Shown here: positions 26,373 through 36,007 of the stretch, piece by piece
Layout: each line of letters starts with the position of its first letter
How positions within the stretch are numbered: the first letter of the stretch is position 1
Source of the DNA: an uncultured Lachnospiraceae bacterium
Lineage (GTDB): Bacteria; Bacillota; Clostridia; Lachnospirales; Lachnospiraceae
NCBI GenBank assembly: GCA_946538525.1
Contig: CAMNGU010000007.1
Location: 1 to 45,185, forward strand
Direction of reading: 5' to 3'
DNA: 45,185 nt
Notes under the pieces: model-generated
Seen by the model: the letters and a program-made list of their open reading frames with translations, nothing else
The model's database searches: none
Told to the model about the DNA's origin: nothing
Position numbers and translations under genes: made by a program

Positions 26373-28373
26373 ATGGTAGAGATTACAAATGCTCGTAGAA
26401 AGATAGCTGTTTTCGTATCTGGCATCTATGGTGCCATCAATTACGAGATGCAGCAGGGGATTAAGGATGCCGCTATGAAAGAGGGCGTCAAGGCTATCTT
26501 TTTTGCTGCTTTCAGCGACGGCTTCAGTAGAGAGTTCTACGATCAGTATGTAAAATATGATGAAGGCGACATTGTATCATTTAAGATTCCTGACCTCAGG
26601 GATTTTGATGGTGCTGTTTTTGTTGCCAATTCTCTGCCGGTAGATTATAAAGCCAGGGTTGATAAGATTCTCATGGATTCTGGTATTCCGGTCATCAATA
26701 TTGGTGGATATGAAGAAAAGTATTACAGCATTTTGAATGATGAAAGTAAGTCATTCACTGCTATCGTGGATCATGTTATAGAAGAGCATGGTTGTAAAGA
26801 TATCTATCATATTGCTGGAAGGCCGGAGCTTTACTTCACTCATGACCGTATCGATGCCACCAGGGCTTCTATGGAGCGCCACGGCTTGACGCTTCCTGAT
26901 GAGAAGATTTACTATGGTACCCTGTGGCGTGACTGTGGTGAACCAGCGCTGGATTATGTTCTGGAGAAATGCGCCGCCGACCATGCAGATGATCCGGATT
27001 ATGATCCAAACAGGACATACTTTCCTGATGCCATCGTATGTGCAAATGACTATACGGCCATAGGTGTGGCAAATGCCTGCAGGAGTAGAAATATCCGTAT
27101 TCCTGAGGATATAATCGTAACCGGATATGATGGCTTGGAGGTTGCACACCTCGGCAGTCCATCAATCACAACCTCTAAGCAGCCTTTCTACGAGGGGGGG
27201 CTACTGGCGATTGATACTCTTGAGAAGTTGTGGGCTGGAGAGAAGGTCGAGAAGATTATTCGAACTACTGGAAAGATTATTCCGAGCCAGTCTTGCGGCT
27301 GCGTTTCTAGATACGAAGAAAACCGAAATGAGATCAGATCCATTTACACTAGTCGTATGGATAAAATGGAATACCTGTCCCAGTCTATGACCAATCTGAT
27401 TCTCAGCATGTCTAATTCGGATTCTCTGGAGGAATGTGTGAAGCAGGTTGAGCGAAATGCTCATAATGATACCGGTTTCAAGGATTTCCTGCTATGCCTT
27501 GCTCCGGATTGGGATAAGCATAGAGTGGTGGATGAAAGTACATATCTTCATGATGAAACCATGACGGTGGTTTGCGGCTTTAGGGGTGAGGAGTCTGTGG
27601 AAAATCAGGTCTTTCAGCTGAGGGACCTCCTTCCTAAGGATATGATGGATGATCCCTATCCGTATTACATTTTCTCAATCCATCACCTTCAGTACTACAT
27701 GGGTTACATTATCGTCAATCCAACCCTGGAGGATTTTAATCAGCTGATCATGAAATCCTGGTTAGTTAACCTGGGCTCCATGCTGGAAAACTGGCGTGTG
27801 CGAAATGATTTTAATAATGCTATAGATCGTCTTGAGAATCTGTATAACCGAGACATGCTCACGGGTCTTTATAATAGACGCGGTTATGAGAAGTTCTTTG
27901 AAGATACATACAACAGCTGCGTTGGTGCGTTAAGTGACGGTGGCGAGAAAAAGCAGATTGGCGTTCTTGTTATCGACATGGACGACCTGAAATATGTAAA
28001 TGATAATTTTGGTCATTCAGAAGGCGACTACAGTATTACCACAATAGCTGAGGCTATGATCATTGCGTCTCAGGATGGAGAGATATCTTTCAGAACCGGC
28101 GGCGATGAATTTGTAGTTCTTGCGGGTGACTATTCTGTAGAAAAGGCAAATGCATTTGTTGACCGTCTTAGAAGTTACATTTCCACAAAGGTTAAGCTGG
28201 ATGAGAAGGCATTTCCGCTTCGAGTTAGTATTGGTGCATGCGTTGCGCCTCCTATGCTTAGTGATGGCATGACCTTAATTGAGCTTTCAGAACGCTATAT
28301 GATGCTGGCGGATGAAGAAATGTATAAAGAGAAGAAAATGCATAAAGAGATTTACGGTCATAAAGGAAGATAG
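26373..28373 (+). CDS. Diguanylate cyclase with LacI-type periplasmic-binding-protein sensor domain
   Basis: Residues about 10-315 are the effector-binding core of LacI/PurR proteins without the HTH: KIAVFVSGIYG, INIGGYE, FTAIVDHVIEEHGC, IVCANDYTAIGVANACR, VTGYDGLEVAHLGSPSITT. A Cys pair SCGC ends this part. A middle segment (about 330-480) shows no named domain but resembles a GAF-like linker. GGDEF starts at RDMLTGLYNRRGYE; the active site is RTGGDEF (576-580), and DMDDLKYVNDNFGH carries the metal Asp. The usual RxxD inhibitory site five residues upstream is absent. No membrane segment or signal peptide, so it would sense an intracellular sugar-like ligand and make c-di-GMP. It is 53 bp upstream of the transglutaminase gene and could be cotranscribed with it. 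Confidence 0.9.
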   Translation: MVEITNARRKIAVFVSGIYGAINYEMQQGIKDAAMKEGVKAIFFAAFSDGFSREFYDQYVKYDEGDIVSFKIPDLRDFDGAVFVANSLPVDYKARVDKILMDSGIPVINIGGYEEKYYSILNDESKSFTAIVDHVIEEHGCKDIYHIAGRPELYFTHDRIDATRASMERHGLTLPDEKIYYGTLWRDCGEPALDYVLEKCAADHADDPDYDPNRTYFPDAIVCANDYTAIGVANACRSRNIRIPEDIIVTGYDGLEVAHLGSPSITTSKQPFYEGGLLAIDTLEKLWAGEKVEKIIRTTGKIIPSQSCGCVSRYEENRNEIRSIYTSRMDKMEYLSQSMTNLILSMSNSDSLEECVKQVERNAHNDTGFKDFLLCLAPDWDKHRVVDESTYLHDETMTVVCGFRGEESVENQVFQLRDLLPKDMMDDPYPYYIFSIHHLQYYMGYIIVNPTLEDFNQLIMKSWLVNLGSMLENWRVRNDFNNAIDRLENLYNRDMLTGLYNRRGYEKFFEDTYNSCVGALSDGGEKKQIGVLVIDMDDLKYVNDNFGHSEGDYSITTIAEAMIIASQDGEISFRTGGDEFVVLAGDYSVEKANAFVDRLRSYISTKVKLDEKAFPLRVSIGACVAPPMLSDGMTLIELSERYMMLADEEMYKEKKMHKEIYGHKGR

Positions 28374-28426
28374 ATATTCCTACCAAGGAATTTAAATAGA
28401 TTTGGGGTTTTAATAAGGAGAGAAGA

Positions 28427-30046
28427 ATGGACGATTACCGCGGAAACAATAATTTTTACGGTAACAGTACACCTGATAATAGCGGGAATTTTAGTGGCGA
28501 TTACAATAACTACAATACTGGTAATACAACAGGCTATAACAATACCAGTGGCGGTTACAATAACTACAATACTGGTAATATAACAGGATATAACAATACC
28601 AGTGGCGGTTACAATAACTACAATACTGGTAATACAACAGGCTATAACAATACCAGTGAAAATTACAACACTGGCAGTTACAACAACTACAACACCGGTA
28701 ACACCGCGGGAAATTATAACGCCTACAACACTGGCAATTACAATAACAACTACAACAATAATAATTTCAACAGCAATAATTATAGTGGCAGTAATTACAA
28801 CAGCAATTATAATCCCTACAGCACAGGAACTAACAACTCTATTACATATCAATCTGGAGTGAAGGGATTTCATTTTAAACTTCCACGCCTTAAGACCATT
28901 TTTATATTTGGCATAATAATAGGATTGATCGTTCTTGCTGGTGTAGGTAATAAAAGGTCTCGGGCACAGAAACAGGCTGAGCAGGCTTTGATGTCAGCTG
29001 GCGTCGATATGATTCAGTATCCGCATGCATATACCAAGGAAGATGTGGTAGAAATTCTGAATAAAATGATCGAGGAAGATGCCGAAAATTTTTATATGGA
29101 TGTAGAGACCACCGTTTCGAAAGATGACCTTTCAGAGGTGGCAAAGGAGATTGATCCATTTGTTGGGCGCCTATCTATGTTTTCCTATTCAATGATGTCC
29201 ACCCAATATGAAGATGGTTCCGATCCGATTCATAAGGCGACTGCAGGGGTTAATTTCACATTTGAAAGATCTATAGAGTCCTATGTTTATAATGATATCA
29301 AATATGGAAAACCTATCCCTGAGGATAATAAAGAAGCATTAAAGGTGAAGGCTGAGTGCGAGGCATTTCTCAGAGACAATATCGAACCTGGAATGACAGA
29401 GTATGATAAGGAAGTTGCAGTACATGATTTTATCGTCAATAAATGTACTTATGACAAGTCTGATCTGGATGACCTAACCATATATAGTTCCTACGGTGTT
29501 CTGATAAATGGAAGAGCGGTGTGTGAAGGTTACGCCAGGACAACGGCGCTTCTGCTGAAGCTTTTAGATGTTGATGTTGAACTTATAAGTGGAGATGCTA
29601 AGGGAGAGATGGCCGGTGGATCCGATATGGGTCATATGTGGAATCAGGTATGCATCGATGGCGTTTGGTATCATTATGATGCAACTTGGGATGATCCGAC
29701 AGGTGATTCTGATGTTCTTGCACATCTCTATCTAAATGTGTCAGATCAGATTTTATCTCTCGACCATGAATGGGATCAAAGCAAATACCATACTTGTAAC
29801 AGTATGGAGCAAAATTATTATAAGAAGCAGGGAATGTATTTTACAGATGATGCTTCTTTCCAGGAGTATGTAAAGAATCAGCTTGCTTCAGGAGAGCGTA
29901 GTTGTATAAAATGTACCATCACCGATATTGACCTTAGTGAAGATACTATGTCCTTCATATTTAATTATGATGGAATAACCAGTTATCAGTTCATGACCAT
30001 TGGTATAGATGGATATCAATATCTGGAAATAAAAATAAATGTTTAA
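28427..30046 (+). CDS. Membrane-anchored transglutaminase-like protein with Asn/Tyr/Gly repeat head
   Basis: AAGGAGAG precedes the ATG. Residues 1-135 are almost only N, Y, G, T and S, including three 18-residue repeats (YNNYNTGNTTGYNNTS type). A single hydrophobic helix follows (TIFIFGIIIGLIVLAGVG), so the repeat head is cytoplasmic if orientation is N-in. The outer part has a transglutaminase-like core: CEGYARTTALLL with Cys366, MGHMWNQV with His about 403, and YHYDATWDDP with Asp about 419, the Cys-His-Asp triad. Such proteins act as peptidases or crosslinkers in the envelope; the substrate is unknown. The neighbouring c-di-GMP gene suggests surface regulation (inference). Confidence 0.85.
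   Translation: MDDYRGNNNFYGNSTPDNSGNFSGDYNNYNTGNTTGYNNTSGGYNNYNTGNITGYNNTSGGYNNYNTGNTTGYNNTSENYNTGSYNNYNTGNTAGNYNAYNTGNYNNNYNNNNFNSNNYSGSNYNSNYNPYSTGTNNSITYQSGVKGFHFKLPRLKTIFIFGIIIGLIVLAGVGNKRSRAQKQAEQALMSAGVDMIQYPHAYTKEDVVEILNKMIEEDAENFYMDVETTVSKDDLSEVAKEIDPFVGRLSMFSYSMMSTQYEDGSDPIHKATAGVNFTFERSIESYVYNDIKYGKPIPEDNKEALKVKAECEAFLRDNIEPGMTEYDKEVAVHDFIVNKCTYDKSDLDDLTIYSSYGVLINGRAVCEGYARTTALLLKLLDVDVELISGDAKGEMAGGSDMGHMWNQVCIDGVWYHYDATWDDPTGDSDVLAHLYLNVSDQILSLDHEWDQSKYHTCNSMEQNYYKKQGMYFTDDASFQEYVKNQLASGERSCIKCTITDIDLSEDTMSFIFNYDGITSYQFMTIGIDGYQYLEIKINV
28496..28657 (+). repeat. Three tandem 54-bp repeats within the transglutaminase gene
   Basis: Units at 28496, 28550 and 28604 are nearly identical (for example ACAACAGG against ATAACAGG). 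Each encodes 18 residues, so copy-number change keeps the frame. Shorter degenerate units continue to about 28,830. Confidence 0.9.
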
Positions 30047-30055
30047 TCTAAATAT

Positions 30056-30085
30056 AAAGGTCGCCACAATGTGGTGGCCTTTTTG
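30056..30085 (+). terminator. Terminator after the transglutaminase gene
   Basis: AAGGTCGCCAC pairs with GTGGTGGCCTT around an AAT loop and is followed by a T-run. Confidence 0.85.
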
Positions 30086-30163
30086 TTGTATTCAAAATGC
30101 CATATGATTAAACAAGCCTTTAACCACACTTATCCCTATACATATTTACTTATATAAATGTTC

Positions 30164-30191
30164 TTGATAATAACACAAAATATGGTATACT
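30164..30191 (+). promoter_or_regulatory. Promoter for the PQQ-propeller gene
   Basis: TTGATA at 30164-30169 and TATACT at 30186-30191 with a 16-base spacer. The leader to the GTG start would be about 100 bases. Confidence 0.6.
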
Positions 30192-30296
30192 AAAATCTGT
30201 CGTGGTACATTATGTTGTTTTTAGTGTACCCGCTAATTCGACTAAACATAATTGCTTGATAATAAATTCAAATTGGGGTAAAGGGGTTCGTTCGTC

Positions 30297-32174
30297 GTGA
30301 GCAAATTAGGTCGAAGAATTTTTCGTTATATATTTTATGTATTATTAGAGCTGCTTATAATATTTGGGCTCAAGACCGCCATAAAGAAGATTGATCCGCA
30401 AGCCAGTTTAAAATCTGAGCTTACGGCTATTTTTATGACTGATGGAAAACCGAATAATGAAAATGCGGCTGATACAAGTACAGGTATTGCTAACAAGCTG
30501 AATTTTCTAGGTTCAGATGATGTGGATGAGCTGGCAAATGCTGATACGGTGGATGCACCAGTGAATGCAGACGAAGAGTCAGCTGCAAATGATTCTGATG
30601 GCGCGGGGGCTGGTAAGACAAATGAAACGGGTGAGATTTCATTTTCTCCTCATGCTGTTGACTCTACTCAGCCAACAAATCTGCTGATTTCAACAGAAGT
30701 GGCCGTGAATGATACGGTTCTAGTTTCTAAATCAGATTATCAATCCCAGAGTCTTGGCGACATCTCTTTTGGGCTTGGCGAAAATTACACTAGACAAGAT
30801 GGTGTATTTACATTTCGTGGAAATAATTTCCGTGATAATCCAACTTATGGCACAAGTACATATACCTGGGGCTCTATGCTGAAGCAGTGGGAAGTCACTA
30901 CGGGATCACTTACATTTGGCGAGGCTACCTGGAGCGGAAGTGGATGGACTGGTCAGCCGCTTATGAGACATTGGTCCAGAGAGACTAAGGCTCATATGAA
31001 TATGTACGATTGGGCCAAGGAAGATGATGAACTGGTGGAAGTGATTTATGCCTGCATGGACGGTTACATTTACTTCCTTGATATGAAAACCGGTGAGAAG
31101 ACTCGTGAGCCTATGTTTCTTGGCTTTACCTTCAAGGGGTCAGGCGCCCTGGATCCTAGAGGTTATCCGGTTATGTATGTGGGCGCAGGATATGACAACG
31201 ACAGCGAGGCGGCTCGTTCATTTGTGATCAATCTGCTGGACTGCAGCGTCATGTATACATTTGGAAATAATGATCCATTTTCTCTTAGAGGTGATCTTAG
31301 TTACTTTGATTCGTCCGCGCTGGTGGATCCGGAAACCGACACCTTGATATATCCGGGAGAAAATGGGATACTGTACCTTATACATCTTGGCACGGTCTAT
31401 GATGAGAGTACCGGACAGCTTAGTATGTCCTTTGATAAGGTGGTAAAATGGCGCTACAACTCAAAGAGAGCATCCTCGGGCATGTATTGGCCGGGAATGG
31501 AAACAAGCTGCGCCATATATAAGAACTATCTCTTTGTGGCAGATAATGGAGCTAACCTTTTCTGCCTCGACCTGAATACTCTTGAAACTGTGTGGGTGCA
31601 GGATATACTGGATGATTCCAATTCGACTCCTGTACTTTCTATAGAGGACGGAAAGCTTTACCTTTATGTGAGTACTTCCTTCCATTTAGGGTGGAGAAGT
31701 TCCACTACAGCCAATATTCCGATTTGGAAGATTGATGCTGAGACAGGTGAGATTATCTGGCAGACTGAATATGAGTGTGAATCCATGGATGGAGTTTCGG
31801 GTGGAGTTCAGTCCACCATAGCAGTTGGAAAACATAGCCTTAAGGATATGATCTTCGTGACGGTTGCTATGACTCATGGTACAGGTGCTGGCGATATAGT
31901 TGCTCTAAGTAAGAGCGACGGCTCGAAGGTTTGGGAGAATCAGATTCCTTATACCTGGTCATCCCCTGTGTGCGTATATAACCAGGGTGGCGAAGGTCAG
32001 GTGATTTATGGAGCCAGCGATGGAAGACTTCGCTGCCTCAATGGAAAGACTGGAGAAGAGAAGAGTCATCTATCCATTTCGGATGGAACCATAGAAGCTT
32101 CCCCGGCTGTTTATGAAGATTACCTGGTTGTAGGAACCAGGGCTGGTAAAATCTGGGGAATTAAGTTAGAGTAG
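30297..32174 (+). CDS. Membrane-anchored PQQ-type beta-propeller protein
   Basis: Starts at GTG with AAGGGG 9 bases upstream. Residues about 8-28 form one membrane helix after a basic start (KLGRRIFRYIF), giving a N-terminal anchor. An acidic Ala/Asp/Asn linker follows to about residue 150. The rest carries propeller blades: FRGNNFRDNPTYG at the opening, then GYIYFLDMKTGEK, GILYLIHLGT, NLFCLDLNTLETVWVQD, IWKIDAETGEIIWQTEY, IVALSKSDGSKVWE, GRLRCLNGKTGEEK. These are PQQ/Pyrrolo-quinoline-like or BamB-like repeats, likely a scaffold or sugar/peptidoglycan binding surface outside the membrane. No PQQ catalytic residues are evident. Monocistronic. Confidence 0.85.
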   Translation: MSKLGRRIFRYIFYVLLELLIIFGLKTAIKKIDPQASLKSELTAIFMTDGKPNNENAADTSTGIANKLNFLGSDDVDELANADTVDAPVNADEESAANDSDGAGAGKTNETGEISFSPHAVDSTQPTNLLISTEVAVNDTVLVSKSDYQSQSLGDISFGLGENYTRQDGVFTFRGNNFRDNPTYGTSTYTWGSMLKQWEVTTGSLTFGEATWSGSGWTGQPLMRHWSRETKAHMNMYDWAKEDDELVEVIYACMDGYIYFLDMKTGEKTREPMFLGFTFKGSGALDPRGYPVMYVGAGYDNDSEAARSFVINLLDCSVMYTFGNNDPFSLRGDLSYFDSSALVDPETDTLIYPGENGILYLIHLGTVYDESTGQLSMSFDKVVKWRYNSKRASSGMYWPGMETSCAIYKNYLFVADNGANLFCLDLNTLETVWVQDILDDSNSTPVLSIEDGKLYLYVSTSFHLGWRSSTTANIPIWKIDAETGEIIWQTEYECESMDGVSGGVQSTIAVGKHSLKDMIFVTVAMTHGTGAGDIVALSKSDGSKVWENQIPYTWSSPVCVYNQGGEGQVIYGASDGRLRCLNGKTGEEKSHLSISDGTIEASPAVYEDYLVVGTRAGKIWGIKLE

Positions 32175-32304
32175 TAAATGTTATTAAGCGTAAGTAAGTA
32201 GAAAATACTAGAAAATACAAGAAAACATACTAGATATATACTAGATATAATAGTAGAAAACATACTAAAAAAATTACATACATATAAGTAACGAGGAGAA
32301 ATTT

Positions 32305-33009
32305 ATGATTGGTATTATAGGTGCAATGGATAAAGAGGTGGACGACCTTAAGAATCTAATGACGGATGTTTCTGTAGAGATGCATGCTGGAATGGATTTC
32401 TGGGTTGGAAATCTTTCAGGACATGAACTTGTTCTTGTCCGTTCAGGAATAGGAAAGGTAAATGCTGCTGTTGCCGCTGAGGCTTTGGCTGCATATTATG
32501 ATGTAAGAGCTATCATTAATACAGGTATTGCTGGTAGTCTTGACGCAAAAATCGATATTGGAGATATTGTGCTGGCAACTGATGCTATGGAGCATGATAT
32601 GGATGTGGCTGGTCTTGGTTATGAGAAGGGAATCGTTCCTGATCAGGAAACCAGCGTTTATCCGGCTGATGCGGATCTTCGCAAGCTGGCAAAGGAATGC
32701 TGTGAGAAGGTCAATACGGATATCAAGGTTTTCGAAGGAAGAGTTGTATCAGGCGACCAGTTCATCGCAGATAAGGCAACAAAGGAAGCGATCGTTTCTA
32801 CAGTTGGTGGAATGTGTACAGAGATGGAGGGAGCTGCTATAGCTCATGCTGCATGGCTCAACAAGATTCCATACCTCATCATTCGTTCCATTTCCGATAA
32901 GGCAGACGACAGTGCATCAGTTGATTACCCAACACTTCAGAAGATTGCCATAGAGCATGAGGTTAAGCTTATAGTGGAACTGATGTCTAAGCTCAGCAAG
33001 AGAGCGTAA
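32305..33009 (+). CDS. mtnN: 5'-methylthioadenosine/S-adenosylhomocysteine nucleosidase
   Basis: A 234-residue Pfs/MtnN protein with GAGGAG 8 bases before the ATG. The start IGIIGAMDKEVDDLK holds the catalytic Glu of the family; VLVRSGIGKVNAAVAAE, INTGIAGSLD and VSGDQFI line the pocket; CTEMEGAAIAHAAW binds ribose; and LIIRSISDKADDSA carries the catalytic Asp. It cleaves adenine from MTA and SAH. Its S-ribosylhomocysteine product is the LuxS substrate, and luxS follows after 32 bp, so the two form an activated-methyl-cycle operon. The 130-bp upstream region is an AT-rich tract with partial repeats (GAAAACATACTA twice) and no recognisable riboswitch. Confidence 0.95.
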   Translation: MIGIIGAMDKEVDDLKNLMTDVSVEMHAGMDFWVGNLSGHELVLVRSGIGKVNAAVAAEALAAYYDVRAIINTGIAGSLDAKIDIGDIVLATDAMEHDMDVAGLGYEKGIVPDQETSVYPADADLRKLAKECCEKVNTDIKVFEGRVVSGDQFIADKATKEAIVSTVGGMCTEMEGAAIAHAAWLNKIPYLIIRSISDKADDSASVDYPTLQKIAIEHEVKLIVELMSKLSKRA

Positions 33010-33041
33010 TTATATAATAAAATTTTAACGGAGGAAGTAAA

Positions 33042-33566
33042 ATGGATTTAATACCTAGTTTTTCAGTTGATCATACAAAGATTGTCCCAGGTATATTTGA
33101 AAGCCGTGTGGATGTTTTAGGACAGGAGTATGTTACAACATTTGATGTTCGTGTGAAGAAACCAAATAGTGAGCCTGCAATTGCACCAGCTGCAATGCAT
33201 ACAATGGAACATGTTATAGCAACATTTCTCAGAAATAATGATGAGTGGAAGGATAAGCTTGTATACTGGGGACCTATGGGGTGCCTTACAGGTTTCTACA
33301 TTATTGTAAAGGGCCGTCCAGCTTCATCTGAGATGTATCCAATCTTGCTTGAAGCATTCAAGTACATGAGAGATTTCGAAGGCGAAGTTCCTGGAGCGCA
33401 GGCAGTAAACTGTGGAAACTATCTTATGCATGATCTTCCTATGGCAAAATGGGAAGCAGCCCGTTATGTGGAATATCTTGAAAATGCAGATAAGTCAAAG
33501 ATTTTCGAATATCCAAAGACAGGCAAACTTACACTTGATGATGGCCAGGAGTTCTTTGATTCATAA
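33042..33566 (+). CDS. luxS: S-ribosylhomocysteine lyase (AI-2 synthase)
   Basis: A 174-residue LuxS. The metal ligands are in place: HTMEH at residues 53-57 and Cys124 in NCGNY; catalytic Cys81 is in PMGCLTGFY. CGGAGGAAG lies just before the ATG. The enzyme splits S-ribosylhomocysteine into homocysteine and DPD, the precursor of the AI-2 signal. It lies 32 bp after mtnN, which makes its substrate. The C-terminal extension after the core (ENADKSKIFEYPK to the end) is somewhat longer than in Bacillus. Confidence 0.97.
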   Translation: MDLIPSFSVDHTKIVPGIFESRVDVLGQEYVTTFDVRVKKPNSEPAIAPAAMHTMEHVIATFLRNNDEWKDKLVYWGPMGCLTGFYIIVKGRPASSEMYPILLEAFKYMRDFEGEVPGAQAVNCGNYLMHDLPMAKWEAARYVEYLENADKSKIFEYPKTGKLTLDDGQEFFDS

Positions 33567-33971
33567 ATCAAAAATCAAATAAAAAAGCAAATCTAAATAT
33601 TTAGTTAAAAAATCAAATAAAATAATTAAACTTATGGTTTATTGATATTATCAGTAAAAACTGTGATATTCACTTATAAGTGATCACTTGATAAAGAAGA
33701 GTTTGATGGGAGTTAGTATATTTTAAAGTCTTATGTAATAAATGAGTCGAGCTAAAAAGCTTTCTAAATTTCCTTCTATAAATATTTATCTGATAATTAT
33801 CTATATTTTTGTTTGCACAAAACAAAAAAATCTAATATAGACGAACGCATTTTCTTATGATATAATGTCACGGCTAGTGCGTTGAAAGCGTATGTATTAG
33901 TATTTAATATTAAATAATATTATAAAAGATATATTTAAAATTTTATTTTATTTATAACGGAGGAAAAGAAA
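33567..33971. other. AT-rich intergenic region with the tig promoter
   Basis: The 405 bases between luxS and tig hold no gene. The first part repeats AATCAAATAAA-type strings. A short inverted repeat lies around ACTTATAAGTGATCACTT (33671-33690). TATAAT at 33861-33866 with a TG extended -10 and no good -35 is the likely tig promoter, leaving a leader of about 100 bases that ends in CGGAGGAAAAG before the tig ATG. Confidence 0.5.
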
Positions 33972-35258
33972 ATGAGTTTAACTTACGAAAAATTAGAAGG
34001 CAATATGGCGGAGCTTACTATCACAGTACCTGCTGATGATTTTGTTGAAGCATGTAAGGAAGTATATAATAGAAGCAAGAACAAGTTCCAGTTAGATGGT
34101 TTCCGTAAGGGTCATGTACCTCAGGCTTTTATTGAGAAGGCTTATGGTCCAGCTGTATTCTATGAAGAGGCTGCAAATGACCTTATGAACAAGACATATT
34201 ATGAAGAAATCAAGGATATCGACCTTGAGATCGTTTCAAATCCTGAGATTTCAATCGCTCAGATTGAGAAGGGTAAGGATTTCATTTACAAGGCTAAGGT
34301 TGCTACAAAGCCACCTGTAGAGCTTGGTGATCTTTCAAAGATTGAAATCGATAAGGTTGATGTTGAAGTTACAGATGAAGACATCGAGAAGGAAATTGAG
34401 CAGAAGCTTAAGGCAAATGCTACTACAAGCGAAGTTACAGACAGAGCTGCACAGGATGGCGATGAAGTAAAGATTAACTTCGAAGGATTCGTTGATGAAG
34501 TTGCATTTGAAGGCGGTAAGGGTGAAGATTATCCACTTAGACTGGGTTCTGGCACATTTATTCCTGGTTTCGAAGATCAGATCGTTGGTCACAATATTGG
34601 TGATAAATTTGATGTAAATGTTACTTTCCCAGAGAACTATCAGGCAGAGAATCTTGCTGGAAAGCCAGCTGTATTCAAGACAGAGATCCTTGGAATCAAG
34701 GAAACAAAGGTTCCAGAGCTTGATGATGAGTATGTTTCAGATACAACAGACTTTGAGACAGTTGATGAGTTTAAGGAAGATATCAAGAAGACTGTTACAG
34801 AGCGTAAGGAGAAGCAGGCTAAACATGAGAAAGAAGAGAAGGCTATCGCTAAGCTTGTTGAGCTTTCAAATGTTGAGCTTCCTGAACCAATGATCAAGTA
34901 TCAGCAGGAAAGAATGATTGATCAGTTTGGTCAGCAGCTTATGTATCAGGGAATGAACCTTGAGCAGTATCTTAATATGACAGGTCAGACTCGTGATGAC
35001 ATGAGAGATCAGGTTCGTCCAGAGGCTGAGAAGACAATCAAGAACAGTCTTATCATTGAGGCTGTTGCAGATGCACAGGGCTTCGAAGTAACTGAAGAAG
35101 AAGTTGAAGCTGAGATGCAGAAGATGGCTGAGCAGTACAAGATGGAAATCGAGAAGATTAAGGAGTTCATGGGTGAGGATCAGACAGAGAGCCTTAAGCA
35201 TGACATCCGTATGAATAAAGCTGTTGAGTACATTGCTTCTCAGGCAAAAGAAGTTTAA
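33972..35258 (+). CDS. tig: Trigger factor, ribosome-associated chaperone and prolyl isomerase
   Basis: A 428-residue trigger factor of normal length. The N-terminal ribosome-binding domain has the signature FQLDGFRKGHVP (the GFRxGxxP loop). The FKBP-type isomerase domain lies about 150-245 (DGDEVKINFEGFVDE, PLRLGSGTFIPGFEDQIVG, FPENY). The C-terminal helical chaperone domain fills the rest, with Lys/Glu-rich helices. It binds nascent chains at the ribosome exit. A weak stem AAACC/GGTTT follows the stop. It heads the classical tig-clpP-clpX order, though clpP has its own promoter. Confidence 0.97.
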   Translation: MSLTYEKLEGNMAELTITVPADDFVEACKEVYNRSKNKFQLDGFRKGHVPQAFIEKAYGPAVFYEEAANDLMNKTYYEEIKDIDLEIVSNPEISIAQIEKGKDFIYKAKVATKPPVELGDLSKIEIDKVDVEVTDEDIEKEIEQKLKANATTSEVTDRAAQDGDEVKINFEGFVDEVAFEGGKGEDYPLRLGSGTFIPGFEDQIVGHNIGDKFDVNVTFPENYQAENLAGKPAVFKTEILGIKETKVPELDDEYVSDTTDFETVDEFKEDIKKTVTERKEKQAKHEKEEKAIAKLVELSNVELPEPMIKYQQERMIDQFGQQLMYQGMNLEQYLNMTGQTRDDMRDQVRPEAEKTIKNSLIIEAVADAQGFEVTEEEVEAEMQKMAEQYKMEIEKIKEFMGEDQTESLKHDIRMNKAVEYIASQAKEV

Positions 35259-35312
35259 ACCCACATACTGGTTTTTGTCATTCTGATGTATTTTGAGCGT
35301 ATTCTGTCTTTG

Positions 35313-35341
35313 TTGAGATACTTTGTAGCAGAATATATAAC
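35313..35341 (+). promoter_or_regulatory. Promoter for clpP-clpX
   Basis: TTGAGA at 35313-35318 and TATAAC at 35336-35341 with a 17-base spacer. No clear CtsR or CIRCE box is visible around it. Confidence 0.55.
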
Positions 35342-35390
35342 AAAAAATATAATGAGAATATTAACTGGAATTATTTAAGGAGGGTTAATT

Positions 35391-35975
35391 ATGGCATTAG
35401 TACCTACAGTAATAGAAACAACAAATAGAGGCGAGAGAGCTTATGATATTTATTCAAGACTTTTAAAGGAGAGAATCATTTTCCTTGGTGACGAGGTAAA
35501 TGATGTAACTGCCAGCCTGGTAGTTGCACAGCTTCTTTTCCTTGAGTCTGAAGATTCAAATAAGGATATCAACCTTTATATTAACAGCCCGGGTGGTTCG
35601 GTAACTGCCGGAATGGCTATCTATGACACAATGAATTACATCAAATGTGATGTATCTACTATCTGTGTTGGAATGGCAGCATCTATGGGTGCATTCCTTC
35701 TTTCAGGTGGCGCAAAGGGTAAGAGATATGCCCTTCCAAATGCTGAGATTATGATTCATCAGCCACTTGGTGGTACACAGGGACAGGCTACTGATATGGA
35801 GATTCAGGTAGAGCATATGCTCCGCATTAAGAAGAATCTCACAACTATCATGGCTAATAACTGTGGTAAGGATTATGATACAGTACTTGCTGACTGTGAG
35901 AGAGATAACTGGATGACTGCTCAGGAAGCTCTTGAGTATGGACTCATCGATACAGTTGTTGAAAACAGAAAATAA
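35391..35975 (+). CDS. clpP: ATP-dependent Clp protease proteolytic subunit
   Basis: A 194-residue ClpP preceded by AAGGAGGG. The catalytic triad is present: Ser in [11 protein letters not shown] near residue 99, His in IMIHQPLGG near 123, and Asp in CERDNWM near 172. The substrate-binding strand [15 protein letters not shown] is intact. It forms the double-heptamer chamber fed by ClpX, whose gene follows after 32 bp. Confidence 0.98.
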   Translation: MALVPTVIETTNRGERAYDIYSRLLKERIIFLGDEVNDVTASLVVAQLLFLESEDSNKDINLYINSPGGSVTAGMAIYDTMNYIKCDVSTICVGMAASMGAFLLSGGAKGKRYALPNAEIMIHQPLGGTQGQATDMEIQVEHMLRIKKNLTTIMANNCGKDYDTVLADCERDNWMTAQEALEYGLIDTVVENRK

Positions 35976-36007
35976 ATTACTGACAATAAATTTGAACGAG
36001 GGTTATC

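Noticed and set aside
28358-28873. A 171-codon minus-strand frame of Ile/Val-rich sequence opposite the transglutaminase gene
   Set aside because: It is the complement of the Asn/Tyr/Gly repeat head; its hydrophobicity is a by-product of that repeat.
32175-32304. SAM or SAH riboswitch before mtnN
   Set aside because: The leader is AT-rich with simple repeats and shows no conserved riboswitch core or terminator hairpin.
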